From contig NZ_BAXA01000022.1 in NCBI RefSeq assembly GCF_000698125.1, positions 1 to 45,401 of the forward strand: a stretch of 45,401 nucleotides of DNA, in the 5' to 3' direction. Positions 9,922-18,903 of this stretch are shown here, in pieces. Source of the DNA: Geomicrobium sp. JCM 19038. GTDB lineage: Bacteria > Bacillota > Bacilli > Bacillales > Marinococcaceae. The notes beneath the pieces were generated by a model. The model ran no database searches. It was not told the origin of the DNA and saw only the letters and a list, made by a program, of their open reading frames with translations. How positions within the stretch are numbered: the stretch's first letter is position 1; each line of letters opens with the position of its first letter. Position numbers and translations under genes: made by a program.

Positions 9922-9976
9922 GTCAATGACCACTCCCTTAAACACTGATTATAGCAGAAACGAAGGAAGGGTTGCT

Positions 9977-10495
9977 ATGGAATTCATGAAAAGCATTGTC
10001 TGTCTCTGCTCCATCGGTCTTATACTTTGCTTTCCGTTGCAAGCAGCTGCAAATGGACCAACGAACTTTACTTTAACAAGTACAGACGGTGAGCAAATCG
10101 AACTGAGTGATTTTGATGGAAAGCGAAAGTTGATTGTCTTTTTTACAACGTGGTGTGAAGTATGCCAAGAAGAAATTGCAGAACTTGCGTTAACGTACGA
10201 TGAATTAGTAGATAAAAATGTACAAGTATTGGCCATAAATATGACTCATGAAGAGCAAAGCAAAGAAGAAGTGAAAGTAATTGGTGAGCAGCTACCTTAT
10301 GTAGTGCTTTACGATGAAGGGGGTTCCGTAAGTAAACAATACGGTGTGTTTGGTGTACCACTAACCGTGTTACTTGATGAAAAAAATGAAGAATCGGCCC
10401 GTTTTTTTGGACCGATTCAAAAAGAGAAGCTGCATTCATTCTTAACGAAGCAGATAGAGAAGCACCATAGAGGAAGCGTAAAACAAGAGCATTAA
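9977..10495 (+). CDS. TlpA/ResA-like thiol-disulfide oxidoreductase
   Basis: A 172-residue protein with an N-terminal signal or anchor (about residues 5-24) and a thioredoxin-fold domain. The redox motif is TTWCEVCQEE (C60, C63), and the cis-proline loop is GVFGVPLTVLLD. ResA-type proteins reduce or oxidise cytochrome-c or other exported thiols outside the membrane. ATG 9977 follows AAGGAAGGG. Its 3' end overlaps the convergent exchanger gene by 54 bp. Confidence 0.8.
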   Translation: MEFMKSIVCLCSIGLILCFPLQAAANGPTNFTLTSTDGEQIELSDFDGKRKLIVFFTTWCEVCQEEIAELALTYDELVDKNVQVLAINMTHEEQSKEEVKVIGEQLPYVVLYDEGGSVSKQYGVFGVPLTVLLDEKNEESARFFGPIQKEKLHSFLTKQIEKHHRGSVKQEH

Positions 10496-11409
10496 TAAGG
10501 GGAGCGCAATGCTCAGTCGCTTCGTTTGTGCTCTAAAAATGGCAATGGTGACGACGAGGCTGCTTAAAAGTAAGAACCCTCCGGTGTATATATTCGTCGG
10601 TGAAGCGGCAAGTAAGATTGAACCAGGGTAAAGAAAGTCGCAAAGAACTAAGATGAGTAAGTTAAATAAATTGCTGCCGAAAATAGACGCTGCTGCAAGG
10701 TTGTGGTTGTTCAGTTTAAGCGCAACATAAACGGTTACAACTTCAGGTAGGGATGTACTCGTAGCAATTAAAAAGCTTCCGACAAAACTCGAACCTAAAC
10801 CTGTTAAGATCGCGATTTGATCACCACTAAACGTTAAAACCGTACCTGAGATTAAGATGATAATCGCAGCAATAACAAATCCGGTAATGGCATGTTTTAA
10901 CGTATATTTCTCCTCTGTCACTTTTTCGTCACCAGCATCACTATTCTGCTCATCAGCACCGCGTAAAAGCCAGATGCTTAGTCCATAAAGAACGAGTAGA
11001 ACAAGTGATTCAATCCCGATGTTTACAACAGGATTTCAATCGTATAAAAGAGGGCAACAACGACGAATGTTGTCATTAATACACCTAAGATTGCGGTGTG
11101 TCGTTGTTCTTTGTGAACAGAACTTAAGATTGCGCGATGTCGATAAATAATTAGAAATACAGCAAGAATTGATAAGTTAAATAAATTGCTGCCGAGTACG
11201 TTTCCAACAGCCATATCAGGGTTTTCTAGAAATACAGCGGTAACACTTGTCGTCACTTCCGGCAAAGAAGTTGCTCCAGCAAGAAGGAACGTACCGACAA
11301 ACAGGGAACCGACTGAAGAGAGACGGGTGATTGCATCGGCATACGTACTGATCTTGATTGCAGCAAGAACAGTTACGATAACAGCTAAAATAAACAGAAA
11401 GTAAACCAT
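10442..11409 (-). pseudogene. Na/Ca exchanger family membrane protein, frameshifted
   Basis: Two ORFs form one sodium/calcium exchanger-family (CaCA, YrbG-like) protein of about 320 residues. The two alpha repeats are visible: GSLFVGTFLLAGATSLPEV with GNVLGSNLFNL in the N-terminal half, and GSSFVGSFLIATSTSLPEV with ASIFGSNLFNLLIL in the C-terminal half. The N-terminal ORF stops at 11023. Adding one G to the GG at 11031-11032 (one C on the coding strand) restores a continuous frame through IGIESLVLLVLYGLSIWLL into the second half. It is either a sequence error or a recent frameshift. A role in Ca or Na export is inferred from the family. Confidence 0.75.
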
Positions 11410-11577
11410 TTATCGACATCCTTTATATGTATTTCCAAGGATAGTATACCCAAAATTCACAGTTTCACACAGAAACCTGTCATGAACACGTTTGTTTTGA
11501 TACGTTTAAAGGGAAACAAATAATTACCAGCCATAGACGTTGGAACATTTGAACATAGTAAAAGGAGACGATTATTC

Positions 11578-11853
11578 ATGGCAACTTATGCAGTGTTTTT
11601 ACCATTAAAAGACGAAGAGAAATCGAAAGAACACCGACCAGCACATCTAGATTACTTGGAACGGTTACACGAAACAGGGCATGTACTTGCTAGAGGTCCT
11701 TTCGTTGACGGTTCTGGAGGTCTTATTATTTACGAATCCCCATCTTATGACGCTGTGGAGAAATTGGTGAATGAAGATCCATACGTTGTACACGGTGCAA
11801 GAGATTATGTGATTCATGAGTGGGCGCTCGTCGGACATCTTCGAACTACTTAG
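11578..11853 (+). CDS. YciI family protein
   Basis: A 91-residue ferredoxin-like alpha-beta protein of the YciI type. RPAHLDYLERLHETGHVL carries the family His, and GGLIIYE and EDPYVVHGA complete the usual strands. The biological substrate is unknown for most members. ATG 11578 follows AAAAGGAGACG. It sits 21 bp before the DUF4015 gene and may be cotranscribed. Confidence 0.8.
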   Translation: MATYAVFLPLKDEEKSKEHRPAHLDYLERLHETGHVLARGPFVDGSGGLIIYESPSYDAVEKLVNEDPYVVHGARDYVIHEWALVGHLRTT

Positions 11854-11874
11854 TAGCGAAAGGAAGTTTTGACG

Positions 11875-13035
11875 GTGCGTCATGTTGTGTTGTTAATTAC
11901 AATAGGACTTTTTCTATTCTTTTATTCTCCTATGACGATTGAAGCCCATCAATCGATTTCAGGAAAAGAAATTCATGAATTAGAGAAGCATTCAATGTTG
12001 AACGTTGAACGCTTCTCTAACAATGATGCAGTTCGTGGCATTTACGTATCAAGCCATTCTGCAGGTAGTAGCAGATTCCATTCATTATTATCTCTTGTAG
12101 ATGAAAGTGATCTGAATGCAATGGTAATTGATATAAAAGATGACTACGGGAACGTAACATACAACCCTGGGCATTCGACTACATATAAAGAAATTGCAAC
12201 GAACTACATTCAAGATTTAGATGCAGTGATGAAAGAACTTAACGATCACAACGTGTATCCGATTGCGCGAATTGTCGTTTTTAAAGACTCACTTCTTGCG
12301 AACAAAAAGCCAGAACTTTCGTTTCTAGATGAAAGCGGTGACGTTTGGCTTAATGGAAGAGGAGAAGCGTTTGTGAACCCTTTTCTCGAGGAAGTTTGGC
12401 ACCACAACATCATGATTGCAAAAGAAGCAGCTATGGCAGGGTTTAAAGAGATTCAATTTGATTATGTTCGTTTCCCTGAAGGCTTTGAGACGAGAGATCG
12501 TGAGCTTGAATATTCAATTGGCAATTATGATCGCTTTGATCGTGTCCAAGCAGTCACAGACTTCGTATCGTTTGCAAAAGAAGAATTAGAGCCGTTTGAT
12601 GTTGATGTCTCTGTCGATCTATTTGGTTATGCAACGGTTGAGCAAGAATCGGCTGGGATTGGACAGAACTTCTCCCGAATTGCAGAATCAGTGGACGTCA
12701 TTTCTTCAATGATTTATCCGAGTCATTGGAGTGGGAATTTCGGTATTGAAGCACCGGACACGATGCCGTATGAGCTAATTAGTGCGTATGCAAAGGTTGA
12801 AAATCAGCGGATAAGCGAATTATCATCACCACCGATCACACGTCCGTGGATTCAAGATTTTACTGCGTCATGGCTCGGCGAAGGCAATTACATTCCATAC
12901 GGACCCGAAGAAGTTGAAGCTCAAATTCAAGCGCTACAAGATCACGGGATTGATGAATACCTTATTTGGAATGCTGGAAATACCTACTCGGAAGGGACAA
13001 ATTACGCGCCGAAACGCACATATTTTACAAAGTAA
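11875..13035 (+). CDS. DUF4015 putative glycoside hydrolase-like protein
   Basis: A 386-residue exported protein: signal peptide (about residues 1-24), then a TIM-barrel-like domain with the DUF4015 hallmarks MVIDIKDDYGNVTY, IARIVVFKD, IQFDYVRFPEG and VDLFGYATVEQ. Members are proposed to be glycoside hydrolases; the substrate is unknown and activity is inferred. GTG 11875 is preferred over TTG 11869 because AAAGGAAG is eight bases upstream. It is followed by a 270-bp gap before spx. Confidence 0.8.
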   Translation: MRHVVLLITIGLFLFFYSPMTIEAHQSISGKEIHELEKHSMLNVERFSNNDAVRGIYVSSHSAGSSRFHSLLSLVDESDLNAMVIDIKDDYGNVTYNPGHSTTYKEIATNYIQDLDAVMKELNDHNVYPIARIVVFKDSLLANKKPELSFLDESGDVWLNGRGEAFVNPFLEEVWHHNIMIAKEAAMAGFKEIQFDYVRFPEGFETRDRELEYSIGNYDRFDRVQAVTDFVSFAKEELEPFDVDVSVDLFGYATVEQESAGIGQNFSRIAESVDVISSMIYPSHWSGNFGIEAPDTMPYELISAYAKVENQRISELSSPPITRPWIQDFTASWLGEGNYIPYGPEEVEAQIQALQDHGIDEYLIWNAGNTYSEGTNYAPKRTYFTK

Positions 13036-13142
13036 TCTAAGCTTTTGTTTATTTTTTTAGGAAAAAAGGTTTAGGGAAAGAGTGTGAAGGGTACAAGTCA
13101 AATGTGAAGAGAAAATCAGGTGAATTGCTCACAGAATTGACC

Positions 13143-13172
13143 TTGCTTAGATTAGAATAATTATTGTATAAT
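13143..13172 (+). promoter_or_regulatory. probable spx promoter
   Basis: TTGCTT (13143-13148), 18 bp, TATAAT (13167-13172), about 130 bp before the spx start. It is a sigma-A type by pattern. I could not identify PerR or YodB operators. Confidence 0.5.
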
Positions 13173-13305
13173 GAATGTAATCTCACTTTTTTAAAGCAAA
13201 GCAAGTGTGTACTTACGAGCAATTTGCTTTATGGAATACACGATGAAATGAGAATAGTAATCATTTTAGTATTGAACTTATTTGCAAAAGGGAGAGGGTC
13301 CTACT

Positions 13306-13701
13306 ATGGTGACGTTGTTAACTTCGCCGAGCTGTACTTCTTGTCGAAAAGCGAAAAGTTGGTTGGAAGAACATAGCATCCCGTTTCAAGAGCGCAACAT
13401 CTTTTCAGAACCTCTTTCAGTTGCTGAGGTTAAAGATATTGTTCGCATGACTGAAGATGGAACCGATGAGATTGTCTCAAAGCGCTCGAAGATTTTTCAA
13501 GAGCTTAATGTTGATGTGGACACGTTACCACTCCAGCAACTCTTTGAGTTAATTAGTGAACACCCTGGTTTGCTACGAAGACCGATCATTTTTGATGAGA
13601 AGCGTCTTCAAGTCGGATACAACGAAGCGGAGATTCGCCGTTTCTTACCACGCCAAATTCGCACATATTTCTTGCAAGAAGCGCAGAAGCTCGTTAATTG
13701 A
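13306..13701 (+). CDS. spx: Spx global regulator of thiol stress
   Basis: An ArsC-fold protein that binds the RNA polymerase alpha C-terminal domain and redirects transcription under disulfide stress. It is 131 residues. The redox centre C10-T-S-C13 is intact, as are G52 (needed for alpha binding) and R92 in RRPI. The start ATG 13306 follows GGGAGAGGG. It is stand-alone, followed by a terminator. The SpxH adaptor that delivers Spx to ClpXP is encoded about 2.4 kb downstream. Confidence 0.97.
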   Translation: MVTLLTSPSCTSCRKAKSWLEEHSIPFQERNIFSEPLSVAEVKDIVRMTEDGTDEIVSKRSKIFQELNVDVDTLPLQQLFELISEHPGLLRRPIIFDEKRLQVGYNEAEIRRFLPRQIRTYFLQEAQKLVN

Positions 13702-13707
13702 CAAAGT

Positions 13708-13743
13708 AAAACTTCTATCACCTTGCGGGTAGAAGTTTTTTTC
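13708..13743 (+). terminator. spx terminator
   Basis: AAAACTTCTA (13708-13717) pairs with TAGAAGTTTT (13729-13738), followed by more T. It lies directly after the spx stop. Confidence 0.85.
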
Positions 13744-13835
13744 TTTAAATGAGCAAATTACTTCATAAATGTATGCACTCTGATATACACTAATAAAACA
13801 CCTTTTAAGATCACATTTCATGACACATGTGGCTC

Positions 13836-13864
13836 TTGAAATTCCATTTGATAAATGGTATAAA
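13836..13864 (+). promoter_or_regulatory. mecA promoter with palindrome in the spacer
   Basis: TTGAAA (13836-13841), 17 bp, TATAAA (13859-13864), about 150 bp before mecA. The spacer holds the perfect inverted repeat CCATTTGATAAATGG (13844-13858), placed like an operator. The regulator is unknown. A TATAAT at 13944-13949 without a good -35 is a weaker alternative. The 315-bp gap 13702-14016 contains no credible gene; a minus-strand ORF here has no supporting features. Confidence 0.55.
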
Positions 13865-14016
13865 TGAACAACCTTAGGAATAGCATTCTTTTCATGAGAA
13901 ATGGTACAGTTATCCTTAACAAAGCCGGAGAGTTCGTATAGAATATAATGTAGAGACCACGAACACATCTCCATGAAGAATGTGAGCATCCACTTTAACC
14001 CGAGGAGGGAGAAATC

Positions 14017-14676
14017 GTGGAAATAGAAAGAATTAATGATACAACCATTAAATTTTATATTACCTATGCTGATATTGAGGATAGAGGTTTTGACAGCGAA
14101 GAGATCTGGTACAATCGTGAGCGTGGAGAAGAGTTTTTCTTTGAGATGATTAATGAAGCGCATGATCACGAGAATTTCGAGATTGAGGGCCCTCTATGGA
14201 TTCAAGTTCAGGCATTTGATAAAGGACTGGAGATTGTCGTTACACGTGGCCAGATGAATGATGGCAATGTGAAGCTTGAAATCCCAGTTTCTAAAGACAA
14301 AGATGATGATATGGATGAAAGCATTGTAGATATGCTGGATGAGCAGCTACGTAGTCGTAAGAAGGAAAGAGATGCGGGAACTGTTGAAGATCCATTAAGT
14401 ATTGTCATTGCGTTTGCTGATTTTGAAGATTTAATTCGATTGAGTCAATCTGTCACATTGAACCAAGTTAAAAATGAAGTTTACTCAATGGAGAACACGT
14501 ATTACTTGCATATTGAATTTGATGATTTCTACGATGAAGATGAGCAAGACAATATTTTAAGTCGCGTCTTAGAGTTCGGAAATGAATCAGACGTATCGAT
14601 TTATCGTATTAAAGAATACGGCAATACAATTGTTAGTGAAAATGGATTGCATGTCATATCCACGCACTTCTCATAA
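14017..14676 (+). CDS. mecA: MecA adaptor protein for ClpC
   Basis: MecA recruits substrates such as ComK to ClpCP and drives ClpC assembly. It is 219 residues, the usual size. The N-terminal domain starts MEIERINDTTIKFYITYADI. A charged linker (about residues 88-115, KDKDDDMDE) precedes the ClpC-binding C-terminal domain. The start is GTG 14017, with GAGGAGGGAG upstream. The upstream gene is spx, as in B. subtilis, though yjbE is absent. Confidence 0.96.
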   Translation: MEIERINDTTIKFYITYADIEDRGFDSEEIWYNRERGEEFFFEMINEAHDHENFEIEGPLWIQVQAFDKGLEIVVTRGQMNDGNVKLEIPVSKDKDDDMDESIVDMLDEQLRSRKKERDAGTVEDPLSIVIAFADFEDLIRLSQSVTLNQVKNEVYSMENTYYLHIEFDDFYDEDEQDNILSRVLEFGNESDVSIYRIKEYGNTIVSENGLHVISTHFS

Positions 14677-14707
14677 AAAAAGTGAATCCAATTGGATTTG
14701 CTTTTTT
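14675..14707 (+). terminator. mecA terminator
   Basis: An imperfect stem around AATCC/GGATT with AATT loop and two G-U pairs, flanked by A6 and T6, immediately after the mecA stop. Confidence 0.65.
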
Positions 14708-14772
14708 GCAGGATTTTTTATTCCTATGACGAATTACCTATTAATTAAAGGGGTTATGAGAGGAAGTGGACA

Positions 14773-15900
14773 ATGTTCACAGCGATTAATAGTCATGGTG
14801 AAACGATTTGTCTTTTACATTTACAAAAGGATTCAACAAAAATGCGAGCGACTACATGGCATTGCCCCCAATGTCATGAAGAGGTAATCTACAAAAATGG
14901 ACTTGCTAAGCGACCTCATTTTGCGCATACAAGTCAATCAATTTGTTCAAAGAAAGAAGAAGAGACAGAAGAGCATTTGCAAGGAAAACAACAATTGTAT
15001 GAGTGGTTGCGTCCTTTTGCCGATGATCTTGAAATCGAAAAGTGGTTGCCCGATGTCAATCAACGACCAGATGTCTGGTGCGTTATAAATGGGGCGGTAT
15101 ATGTGTTTGAAGTACAATGCTCAGCAATTGAAAGAAAAGAAATTAAACGACGCTCGTCTAACTACTTTAACCATGGAATTCAAGTCATTTGGGTTTTGCC
15201 AGAGCGGTATTTGCATCGTTCATCAAGTTCTGTGTATTTGCAAGAGTGGCAACTTGAAACGTGTAGCGTTTTTCCACATTCTTATCCTCGTTTGTTGTTC
15301 ATCGGAAAGCAGTTGCAAATGGTAACGCTTGTGAGTTATCTTTCTCCTCGCAAATCCTCTGCATTTACAGAATCACTGCCTTACACATATTCCAGTTTCA
15401 AAAAAATCATTCAGCCATCCTCAGTTAATTTAGAACAATTATCTGGCCAGCTGATCTATAAAAATGAGTGCCGTTATGGGAAGAGGCAACTAGCAAAAGG
15501 GCTGTCGTTACTCGTGCAGGAGGAGCTATTGGCTGCCCGGTGTCCAATCCACTTACATCCTTCCGAAGTCGGATGGTACGTTCCGGCACAAGTGTATATT
15601 AATGAACCCCCGTTAATTTGGCAATTGTACGTCTATTTAAACTTGCAAAAGCATCAAGATCAAGGTTTAGAGGAATGGATTGAAAGGGAAAGATCAGAAA
15701 TAGCAAAACAATTGCAAATTACCGAACGCCAGGCGGAACTTGCGATGGTTCAATACTTTTATTTGTATAAACGAATGACCACCTTGGCGAATCGAGGAGC
15801 CACTCACCCATTCCCAAAGTCAGCGGATGAAGGTCATCGTTACGATCAAACGTGCTTTTTATATTCTAACTGCTCAATTACGAGAGCAGAGCTTGGTTAA
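14773..15900 (+). CDS. coiA: CoiA-like competence protein
   Basis: CoiA acts in uptake and recombination of DNA during natural competence. It is 375 residues. A zinc-binding WHCPQCH near residue 30 leads to RPHFAH. A PD-(D/E)XK-type nuclease core follows, with DVNQRPDVW and FEVQCS (about 95-120). The rest is variable, as in the family. The ATG at 14773 lies behind a moderate AGAGGAAGTGG site. In B. subtilis pepF lies between coiA and yjbH; here it is missing and a small minus-strand gene stands in its place. No ComK box was recognised upstream. Confidence 0.93.
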   Translation: MFTAINSHGETICLLHLQKDSTKMRATTWHCPQCHEEVIYKNGLAKRPHFAHTSQSICSKKEEETEEHLQGKQQLYEWLRPFADDLEIEKWLPDVNQRPDVWCVINGAVYVFEVQCSAIERKEIKRRSSNYFNHGIQVIWVLPERYLHRSSSSVYLQEWQLETCSVFPHSYPRLLFIGKQLQMVTLVSYLSPRKSSAFTESLPYTYSSFKKIIQPSSVNLEQLSGQLIYKNECRYGKRQLAKGLSLLVQEELLAARCPIHLHPSEVGWYVPAQVYINEPPLIWQLYVYLNLQKHQDQGLEEWIERERSEIAKQLQITERQAELAMVQYFYLYKRMTTLANRGATHPFPKSADEGHRYDQTCFLYSNCSITRAELG

Positions 15901-15901
15901 T

Positions 15902-16075
15902 TTAAGAAAAGCCTTTAAACCGTTTACGTTCATTGAACAAATGAACGGTAAACAAAATAGATATGAATAGCAATGGAACAGCAACCCATAAAGGAATAAA
16001 CCGAAGTACAGACATTAGAAAGAGAACGTAGCTAACTACGATTGTTGTAATTCCTAAAACGAATGGTTTCATCAT
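15902..16075 (-). CDS. 57-residue membrane protein between coiA and spxH
   Basis: Too short for routine calling but well supported. ATG 16075 (or 16072) follows GGAGGTAGC. Two hydrophobic helices (about residues 4-25 and 28-44) precede a basic tail NERKRFKGFS. It ends two bases after the convergent coiA stop. The function is unknown. It occupies the place where pepF lies in B. subtilis. Confidence 0.7.
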   Translation of the reverse strand: MMKPFVLGITTIVVSYVLFLMSVLRFIPLWVAVPLLFISILFTVHLFNERKRFKGFS

Positions 16076-16126
16076 GCTACCTCCAATCTAAGTACAGTAT
16101 ATGTACGTAGTAATGGTAAACATGCT

Positions 16127-16158
16127 AAAAAAAACGGAAGAGTCATTACTCTTCCGTT
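16127..16158 (-). terminator. spxH terminator, overlapping its stop codon
   Basis: AACGGAAGAGT (16133-16143) pairs with ACTCTTCCGTT (16148-16158); on the minus strand an eight-T run follows. One arm is formed by the last spxH codons. Confidence 0.75.
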
Positions 16159-17054
16159 CGACAATTGTATTTCCAAAACTCACCGTGCTTTACAGGAACG
16201 CATTCAACTTTTTGTTGAAGTTGTAATCGTTTCATCGCTGATTTGGTTTCTTTTGTCGTCAAATCAAACACTTCCGCAATTTCTGCGGTTGCAACGAGTG
16301 AATAATGCCTGACGAAAGACAATAAATCGTGTTTCATCTCGGGCACTGGTGTTTTGCCTAATACCTCAGTGAGAATATCTTCATACACATCATACGAATG
16401 TAGTCCCGAGATCATCACACCTGCATCTTCAATACAATCATTAAAGAAAATCATAGATGGTACTTCACTGACTCCCATTTCATTCTTCGTGCGAAGATCA
16501 CTTTCTAATGCTTGTTTAGCCAAGTCAGAATGGAAGTCTTTTTGAAATTCAATCTCGTCTAGACCTGCTTCTTGTGCACATTTGAGTAATACATGGTCGT
16601 CTGTCACATCTTGCTTGTTTAGGAATAACGCTTCTCGCACACGCCTTAAAAAGCGCATGCCACATTGTCTGCCTTGCATCTCTGCTGCTTTTATAGCAAT
16701 CGACGGTGTTTCAGGAACAGAAATCGGGTTCTCGTACCAAAAATCTCCGTCACAACACATCCCTGTTTGCGTACTCGTAATGTCCCATAGATCTGAAAGT
16801 GTACGTTGGTTTTGCTCATGAATTCGTGCACTTGCGTTTTCGGGCATGACTACATACCGTACTTTAATATATTGATTATACTCATTGAGTAATTTCTTTA
16901 GTTTTGGCTCAATGCCCCAACACAGTGGGCAAAGAGGATCAGTAAATACATAAATTTCTACACGATGATCGTTGATGAGGTGCTCTCGTTGATCGCCAGC
17001 AGCCTCACCGCAAGTCCCTGTATAATAATTGCACTGTTCTTTTGTCATTACCAA
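16146..17054 (-). CDS. spxH: SpxH (YjbH) ClpXP adaptor for Spx
   Basis: The DsbA-like adaptor that presents Spx to ClpXP. It is about 302 residues. The thioredoxin-like redox motif CPLCWG is near residue 46, and the N-terminus carries the extra Cys-rich segment (EQCNYYTGTCGE) typical of Bacillus YjbH. TTG 17054 has ideal spacing from AAAGGGGG; ATG 17048 is the alternative. It is cotranscribed with the upstream truncated globin, 21 bp away, as in the yjbIH operon. Confidence 0.93.
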   Translation of the reverse strand: MVMTKEQCNYYTGTCGEAAGDQREHLINDHRVEIYVFTDPLCPLCWGIEPKLKKLLNEYNQYIKVRYVVMPENASARIHEQNQRTLSDLWDITSTQTGMCCDGDFWYENPISVPETPSIAIKAAEMQGRQCGMRFLRRVREALFLNKQDVTDDHVLLKCAQEAGLDEIEFQKDFHSDLAKQALESDLRTKNEMGVSEVPSMIFFNDCIEDAGVMISGLHSYDVYEDILTEVLGKTPVPEMKHDLLSFVRHYSLVATAEIAEVFDLTTKETKSAMKRLQLQQKVECVPVKHGEFWKYNCRTEE

Positions 17055-17075
17055 GGTACATCCCCCTTTCAAGAT

Positions 17076-17459
17076 CTAATGTTGATTTACCATGTGTGAA
17101 GCTGTAAGTGATAATCGATGAAACCATTCTTCTGTAGCTTCTTGTGGTAGGTCATGATCCTCGATGGCAAGCTTCATACATACGAGCCATGCTTCTGCGC
17201 GTCTCGGTGTAATTTCAAATGGCAAATGTCTTGCTCGAAGTCTCGGATGCCCATGCTCTGCAGTATATAAGGGTTGTCCCCCTGTGAATTGTGTCATAAA
17301 TTGAACTTGTTTCCGCTTCGTTTCGGTTAATTCTTCTGGAAATAATGGACTAAGATCAGGATGCTCAGAGACGTAATCATAAAAGGTCCCAATCACTCGC
17401 TCAAGAGCTTCTGTTCCGCCAAGACGTTCAAATAATGACGTTGGTTGAATGATTGTCAT
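17076..17459 (-). CDS. yjbI: group II truncated hemoglobin (YjbI)
   Basis: A 127-residue 2-on-2 globin. The proximal His region HGHPRLRARHLPF, the FERLGG opener and the AEAW Trp (G8) of group II (trHbO) are present. It binds heme and oxygen in the cytoplasm. In B. subtilis yjbI is cotranscribed with yjbH; the globin has been proposed to protect YjbH thiols, and the same arrangement holds here. The start ATG 17459 has a GGGAG site upstream. Confidence 0.95.
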   Translation of the reverse strand: MTIIQPTSLFERLGGTEALERVIGTFYDYVSEHPDLSPLFPEELTETKRKQVQFMTQFTGGQPLYTAEHGHPRLRARHLPFEITPRRAEAWLVCMKLAIEDHDLPQEATEEWFHRLSLTASHMVNQH

Positions 17460-17540
17460 AACTTGTTAGCTCCCTTATAACGAACTATTATCATTGTAGC
17501 AACGAGTGAAGATCTCGGCAAATAGTATGAACTGGACAAA

Positions 17541-17587
17541 AAGAAGCATGAACTGTCGGTCGTTCATAATGACAGTTCATGCTTCTT
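17541..17587 (-). terminator. long-stem terminator of cwlQ
   Basis: Perfect 17-bp arms, AAGAAGCATGAACTGTC (17541-17557) with GACAGTTCATGCTTCTT (17571-17587), loop of 13. On the minus strand TTTTT follows, so it ends cwlQ transcripts. Confidence 0.85.
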
Positions 17588-17597
17588 ATTTAATAAG

Positions 17598-18209
17598 TTA
17601 GGCAAGTCCATTGTATGTGTTTAGTACTTTAGGAACATACCGCTCAGTTTCCCTAAATGGAGGAACGCCATTGTAACGATCAACATTACCAGGTCCAGCA
17701 TTGTAAGCAGCCAAAGCGAGTGTTACATCACCATTGTAGCGATTTAACATGTCACGTATGTATCGCGTACCACCATCAATATTCGCTCTTGGATCATAAG
17801 GGTTGTCGACATTTAATGATCGTGCAGTACCAGGCATGAGTTGCATTAACCCTTGCGCGCCAGCATGACTAGTAGCATTAGGGTTAAACGATGATTCATT
17901 TTCAATAATTGCATAAATTAGACGTTCATCTACCCCATATTTAGCAGCACTTTCTTGGATGTAAGCGTTAAAAGGCGTCGTTGGTAATGAGTTAGACATC
18001 CCATCTGTTACATTGCCATGTAGGAGCGTTGGGAATGTAGGTTGGCTCATGTTATGGTCATTTGTGGCTATGCCACTATGAACCGTTTGCGTTTGTAACG
18101 ATTGCAAAATGGACGCAAAAGATAACGTAGCCGTTTGCTCTTTTACAATACTTGGTGCCTTTAGTGAAGATGTCGTGGGAAGGTGTGACAAAGGATGGAT
18201 AGCTTTCAA
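17598..18209 (-). CDS. cwlQ: lytic transglycosylase (CwlQ/YjbJ)
   Basis: A 203-residue SLT-domain enzyme that cleaves peptidoglycan glycan strands. The catalytic Glu lies in [10 protein letters not shown], followed by [11 protein letters not shown] and [17 protein letters not shown], which define the family. B. subtilis CwlQ is described as having both muramidase and lytic transglycosylase activity. There is no obvious signal peptide; the first about 80 residues are Ser/Thr/Pro/Gln-rich and low complexity. The start TTG 18209 follows AAGGAGCGG. Confidence 0.9.
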   Translation of the reverse strand: MKAIHPLSHLPTTSSLKAPSIVKEQTATLSFASILQSLQTQTVHSGIATNDHNMSQPTFPTLLHGNVTDGMSNSLPTTPFNAYIQESAAKYGVDERLIYAIIENESSFNPNATSHAGAQGLMQLMPGTARSLNVDNPYDPRANIDGGTRYIRDMLNRYNGDVTLALAAYNAGPGNVDRYNGVPPFRETERYVPKVLNTYNGLA

Positions 18210-18266
18210 TACAACCCGCTCCTTATTCTGTAGTATACTTTGACTATAGCAAATGTTTTATTGTTT

Positions 18267-18838
18267 TTATAGCTTTTCTTTCCGTTTGAAAAAGCGTTTG
18301 ACTTTCGGATCAGGTTCATCGGCAATTGACAAGTTAAATGATGACTGGATCGTATTCATTACGGAGTCGACATGTTGTTTTGATGTGCCTTCGAATTCTA
18401 GTTCATAATCATCCACCCTAGATAGCGACTATGATCAAAGAACAACGTCCCGCCTTCATATGGAATTGTCGCACGATTGGTTTCTAAAGATCCTAAATGG
18501 ATAAGTCGAGTGCTTTCTATGAACCATTGCTCTTTCAGCCAAGTGAGTAGCTGAGACTGATCGCTTTGTGGCAATTCATTCGTATGAAGAGTTTCGTGCC
18601 GCTCCAAAGAGCCACTTTTTTCTTTAACTTTCAAGGTTAGCACATAGCTTCCAGATTTTTCACGAATGCGCAACACAGCGTTTCGTTCTTTTATTTGAAA
18701 GCTTCCTGTGTCAAAATAATGATTGTGCTGTGTCTGAAAGTCCTCTTTTTTCAACTTGAAATGATTACATAGCTTTGTAAACTCATCTGATGTAAGTAAT
18801 TGTTTCGCTTCAATTTCAAATTCTTCATGAGTTGTCAT
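18267..18838 (-). pseudogene. yjbK: YjbK CYTH-domain protein, frameshifted
   Basis: A CYTH-type phosphate-binding tunnel protein (triphosphate hydrolase fold). The N-terminal EFEIEAK and internal NAVLRIREK, YVLTLKVKEKSGS and GTLFFDHSRYLG are visible. The ORF then runs into a premature stop near 18398. Adding one C to the CCC at 18416-18418 (one G on the coding strand) restores VDDYELEFEG and an in-frame tail to 18267, giving about 190 residues, the length of YjbK. It is probably a sequence error; otherwise the C-terminal acidic strand of the tunnel is lost. The start ATG 18838 has AGGAGG nine bases upstream. Confidence 0.8.
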
Positions 18839-18903
18839 GATCATCAACCTCCTGTTGCATTATGTCATAATCTAGGAGTAGTAAGCAAAGGAGATTAGCA
18901 TTT

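Noticed and set aside
13645-14169. Minus-strand 174-residue ORF across the spx-mecA gap
   Set aside because: Overlaps both well-supported genes, has no family features, and the gap already holds a terminator and promoter.
15918-15952. Hairpin near the coiA stop as terminator
   Set aside because: Stem GTTTAC...GTAAAC has no T-run and lies within the coding region of the small minus-strand gene.
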